Shown here: one piece after another, positions 62,586-64,000 of the stretch | How the letters are laid out: every line of letters begins with the position of its first letter | Numbering within the stretch: the first letter of the stretch is position 1 | Assembly: GCF_001424945.1 (NCBI RefSeq) | Contig: NZ_LMCW01000009.1 | Span: 50,037-114,036, forward strand | Length of the DNA: 64,000 nt | Reading direction: 5' to 3' | Origin: Rhizobium sp. Root1203 | GTDB taxonomy: Bacteria; Pseudomonadota; Alphaproteobacteria; Rhizobiales; Rhizobiaceae | The notes under the pieces: model-generated | What the model was told of the DNA's origin: nothing | Databases searched by the model: none | What the model saw: the letters and a program-made list of their open reading frames with translations, nothing else | Position numbers and translations under genes: made by a program

Positions 62586-63059
62586 ATGGCAAAGAACACG
62601 ATCTGCGTATGGTACGACAAGGACGCTGAGGCTGCCGCCCGATTTTATGCCGAAACGTTTCCCGACAGCGCAGTCGGTGCGGTCATTCGTGCCCCTGGAA
62701 ACTATCCCTCCGGGCAACAGGGAGATGTTCTGGTCGTAGAGTTCACCGTTGCTGGTATTCCCTGTATCGGCCTCAACGGCGGTTCGGCGTTCAAACACAA
62801 CGAAGCCTTCTCATTTCAGATCGCGACTGACGATCAGGAAGAGACCGATCGCTACTGGAATGCGATAGTCGGCAATGGCGGACGGGAAAGCGACTGCGGC
62901 TGGTGCAAAGACAAGTGGGGTGTCTCTTGGCAGATCACGCCGCGCGTGCTGACCGAAGCGCTGGCCGCTGGCGGCGATCAAGCAAAGCGTGCCTTCGATG
63001 CGATGATGACCATGCAGAAGATCGATGTCGGGGTAATTGAGGCAGCTCGGCGTGGGTGA
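62586..63059 (+). CDS. PhnB/VOC-family protein
   Basis: A 157-aa protein of the PhnB-like VOC family (often named 3-demethylubiquinone methyltransferase-like from a domain name only). Typical pieces are CVWYDKDAEAAARFYAETFP, FTVAGIPCIGLNGG, EAFSFQIATDDQEETDRYW, GWCKDKWGVSWQITP and a C-terminal AFDAMMTMQKIDV. ATG 62586 with AAAGG upstream is taken as the start. No substrate can be assigned. Confidence 0.88.
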   Translation: MAKNTICVWYDKDAEAAARFYAETFPDSAVGAVIRAPGNYPSGQQGDVLVVEFTVAGIPCIGLNGGSAFKHNEAFSFQIATDDQEETDRYWNAIVGNGGRESDCGWCKDKWGVSWQITPRVLTEALAAGGDQAKRAFDAMMTMQKIDVGVIEAARRG

Positions 63060-63434
63060 GGTCTCTTGGCTACTGCCCTCCGCGAGGTCTAGCGGCGCGG
63101 CAAAGATCCAGTCCATATCGCCGCCGGTCGTCGGCTCGTTGGGAAAATCGATGCGTATGCCTAGGGGCTCCAAGCCAGTTAACCTGGCTATGGAGGACAT
63201 CGGTCACGCTTTCCTCGCGGGAATTTCGTTTCAGGCCACGATTTGAAACGGTATGCGCGAGGGACGCGCCCTTGCCAAGGCGCGTCGAACGGGCATTTCA
63301 ACCGACGGCCTTACGGCCGATGACAGCGACAATTGGAAAGCAAGCCTGTGAGGGCGATCGCTGATGAGCGAGTGGTTGCGATTGCACCACTTCGGCAGCA
63401 GTATTGGATCGTGCCGGGAAAAAAGGAGATTGCC
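63060..63434. other. Intergenic region, no gene recognised
   Basis: Short frames on both strands lack family similarity or ribosome sites. Nothing else was recognised. Confidence 0.4.
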
Positions 63435-63650
63435 ATGAGCCTTCCAGAGATCCGAGAGAAGTATCGCGAAAAGATCGAAGAGCACCGCGAGCAGATCCGG
63501 CAAATGGAGGAGAAAGACGCCCGTCATTTCCGGAAAGAAGGGAACGGCCCGTTGTCCGACATCACGGATGAAATTAAGGCCGAATATCATCGGCACATCG
63601 AGACCTATGCGGCTCTCATAGCCGAGATCGACGCCATCCTCGGGGTTTGA
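63435..63650 (+). CDS. Small coiled-coil hypothetical protein (71 aa)
   Basis: A 71-aa highly charged helical protein (LPEIREKYREKIEEHREQIR, then a C-terminal helix EYHRHIETYAALIAEIDAI). The heptad-like pattern predicts a coiled coil. AAAAGGAGAT precedes ATG 63435. No family is recognised. Confidence 0.6.
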   Translation: MSLPEIREKYREKIEEHREQIRQMEEKDARHFRKEGNGPLSDITDEIKAEYHRHIETYAALIAEIDAILGV

Positions 63651-64000
63651 CATCGAGCGCAGAGAAAGATGAGCATCCGAGCGACAGGATTTAATGGATG
63701 CAAGGATATCCAGCATCGGCCCTACCGCCTGGTGGCCGCTAGGCCAGTGCCCGCTTATAGAGCTTAGAAGGATGCGGCGAAGAAATAATTGATCGCCTTG
63801 AAGCCCGGCGGCTTCACGGGCGACGGCAGACCTTCCGCGAAGAAAGCTAAAAGCTGGATACCCGCGAGGAAATCTGGTTGCGCAAGGCAGGGCCCGAAGC
63901 GTGGAACCGTCGGTCTTCCGTGGCGCCGATCGGACATTTGCGTTCTTGCTGGTCAACCCGTTGAGGGAGAAGATCCGGCGCGCAGTCTGGTTGGCTCGCC
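63651..64000. other. Window end, no gene recognised
   Basis: A long minus frame covers part of it but runs antisense through the small gene at 63435 and matches nothing, so it is treated as non-coding. Confidence 0.4.

Noticed and set aside
61688..62620. 310-codon minus frame over cbpM and the cupin gene
   Set aside because: Antisense to two recognised proteins.
63231..63956. 241-codon minus frame at the window end
   Set aside because: It runs antisense through the well-initiated small gene at 63435 and has no recognisable domain.
1..64000. CRISPR arrays, toxin-antitoxin pairs or complete insertion sequences
   Set aside because: No regularly spaced repeats, recognisable toxin-antitoxin pair or transposase was seen; the terminase and HNH genes are the only mobile-element traces found by eye.

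Overview
The window looks like an accessory stretch of a GC-rich alphaproteobacterial genome, most likely Rhizobiaceae (Rhizobium, Agrobacterium or Sinorhizobium type). The evidence is the FixJ-like regulators, a DUF982 protein, an EcfG-type general-stress promoter (GGAAC-N16-CGTT), a RirA/IRO-type iron box (TGA-N9-TCA), rhizobial-type small proteins and a LOV-HWE kinase. There are no rRNA or core housekeeping operons, and many genes are broken, so a chromosomal island or large plasmid is plausible. This assignment is inference.

Region 1 (1-22.6 kb) is a signalling and detoxification block. It holds two paralogous FixJ-like response regulators, a giant kinase-like/AAA/GAF/PAS histidine kinase, two multi-PAS histidine kinases (one frameshifted), a lone receiver protein, and two paralogous TAT-exported epoxide-hydrolase-like proteins. 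One epoxide hydrolase heads a four-gene operon with an SDR, a D-cysteine-desulfhydrase-like PLP enzyme and an FMN reductase. Six of these promoters carry the same gapless upstream box (core GATACC, then CAAT/TAAT at fixed spacing). This suggests one undescribed regulon, and it is the most interesting signal in the window.

Region 2 (22.9-28.1 kb) has a hybrid PAS kinase, a LOV blue-light HWE kinase, a broken PilZ-like gene and a CSS-EAL c-di-GMP phosphodiesterase preceded by a small overlapping leader ORF.

Region 3 (28.1-32.6 kb) is a decay zone: HTH, entericidin, PPK2 and other remnants, a few small intact genes, and a candidate EcfG-driven sRNA of about 80 nt with its own terminator.

Region 4 (32.6-47.8 kb) contains a membrane-anchored glycerophosphodiester phosphodiesterase, a Tet(M)-like ribosomal-protection GTPase, an arylsulfatase, a decayed phage packaging module (TerL, TerS, HNH genes) next to an initiator-like tRNA-Met, several small rhizobial proteins, a LysR gene broken by an 85-bp tandem duplication, an XRE regulator and a ProQ/FinO RNA chaperone.

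Region 5 (47.8-64 kb) is well preserved. It has a siderophore uptake operon (TonB receptor, FhuD-like, fused FhuB-like, with an IRO box and an AraC regulator, but no ATPase). Next is a LacI-controlled AfuABC-like ABC importer with an inositol-monophosphatase-family enzyme, probably importing and dephosphorylating a sugar phosphate. A CbpA/CbpM co-chaperone pair, a cupin, a VOC protein and a small coiled-coil protein follow.
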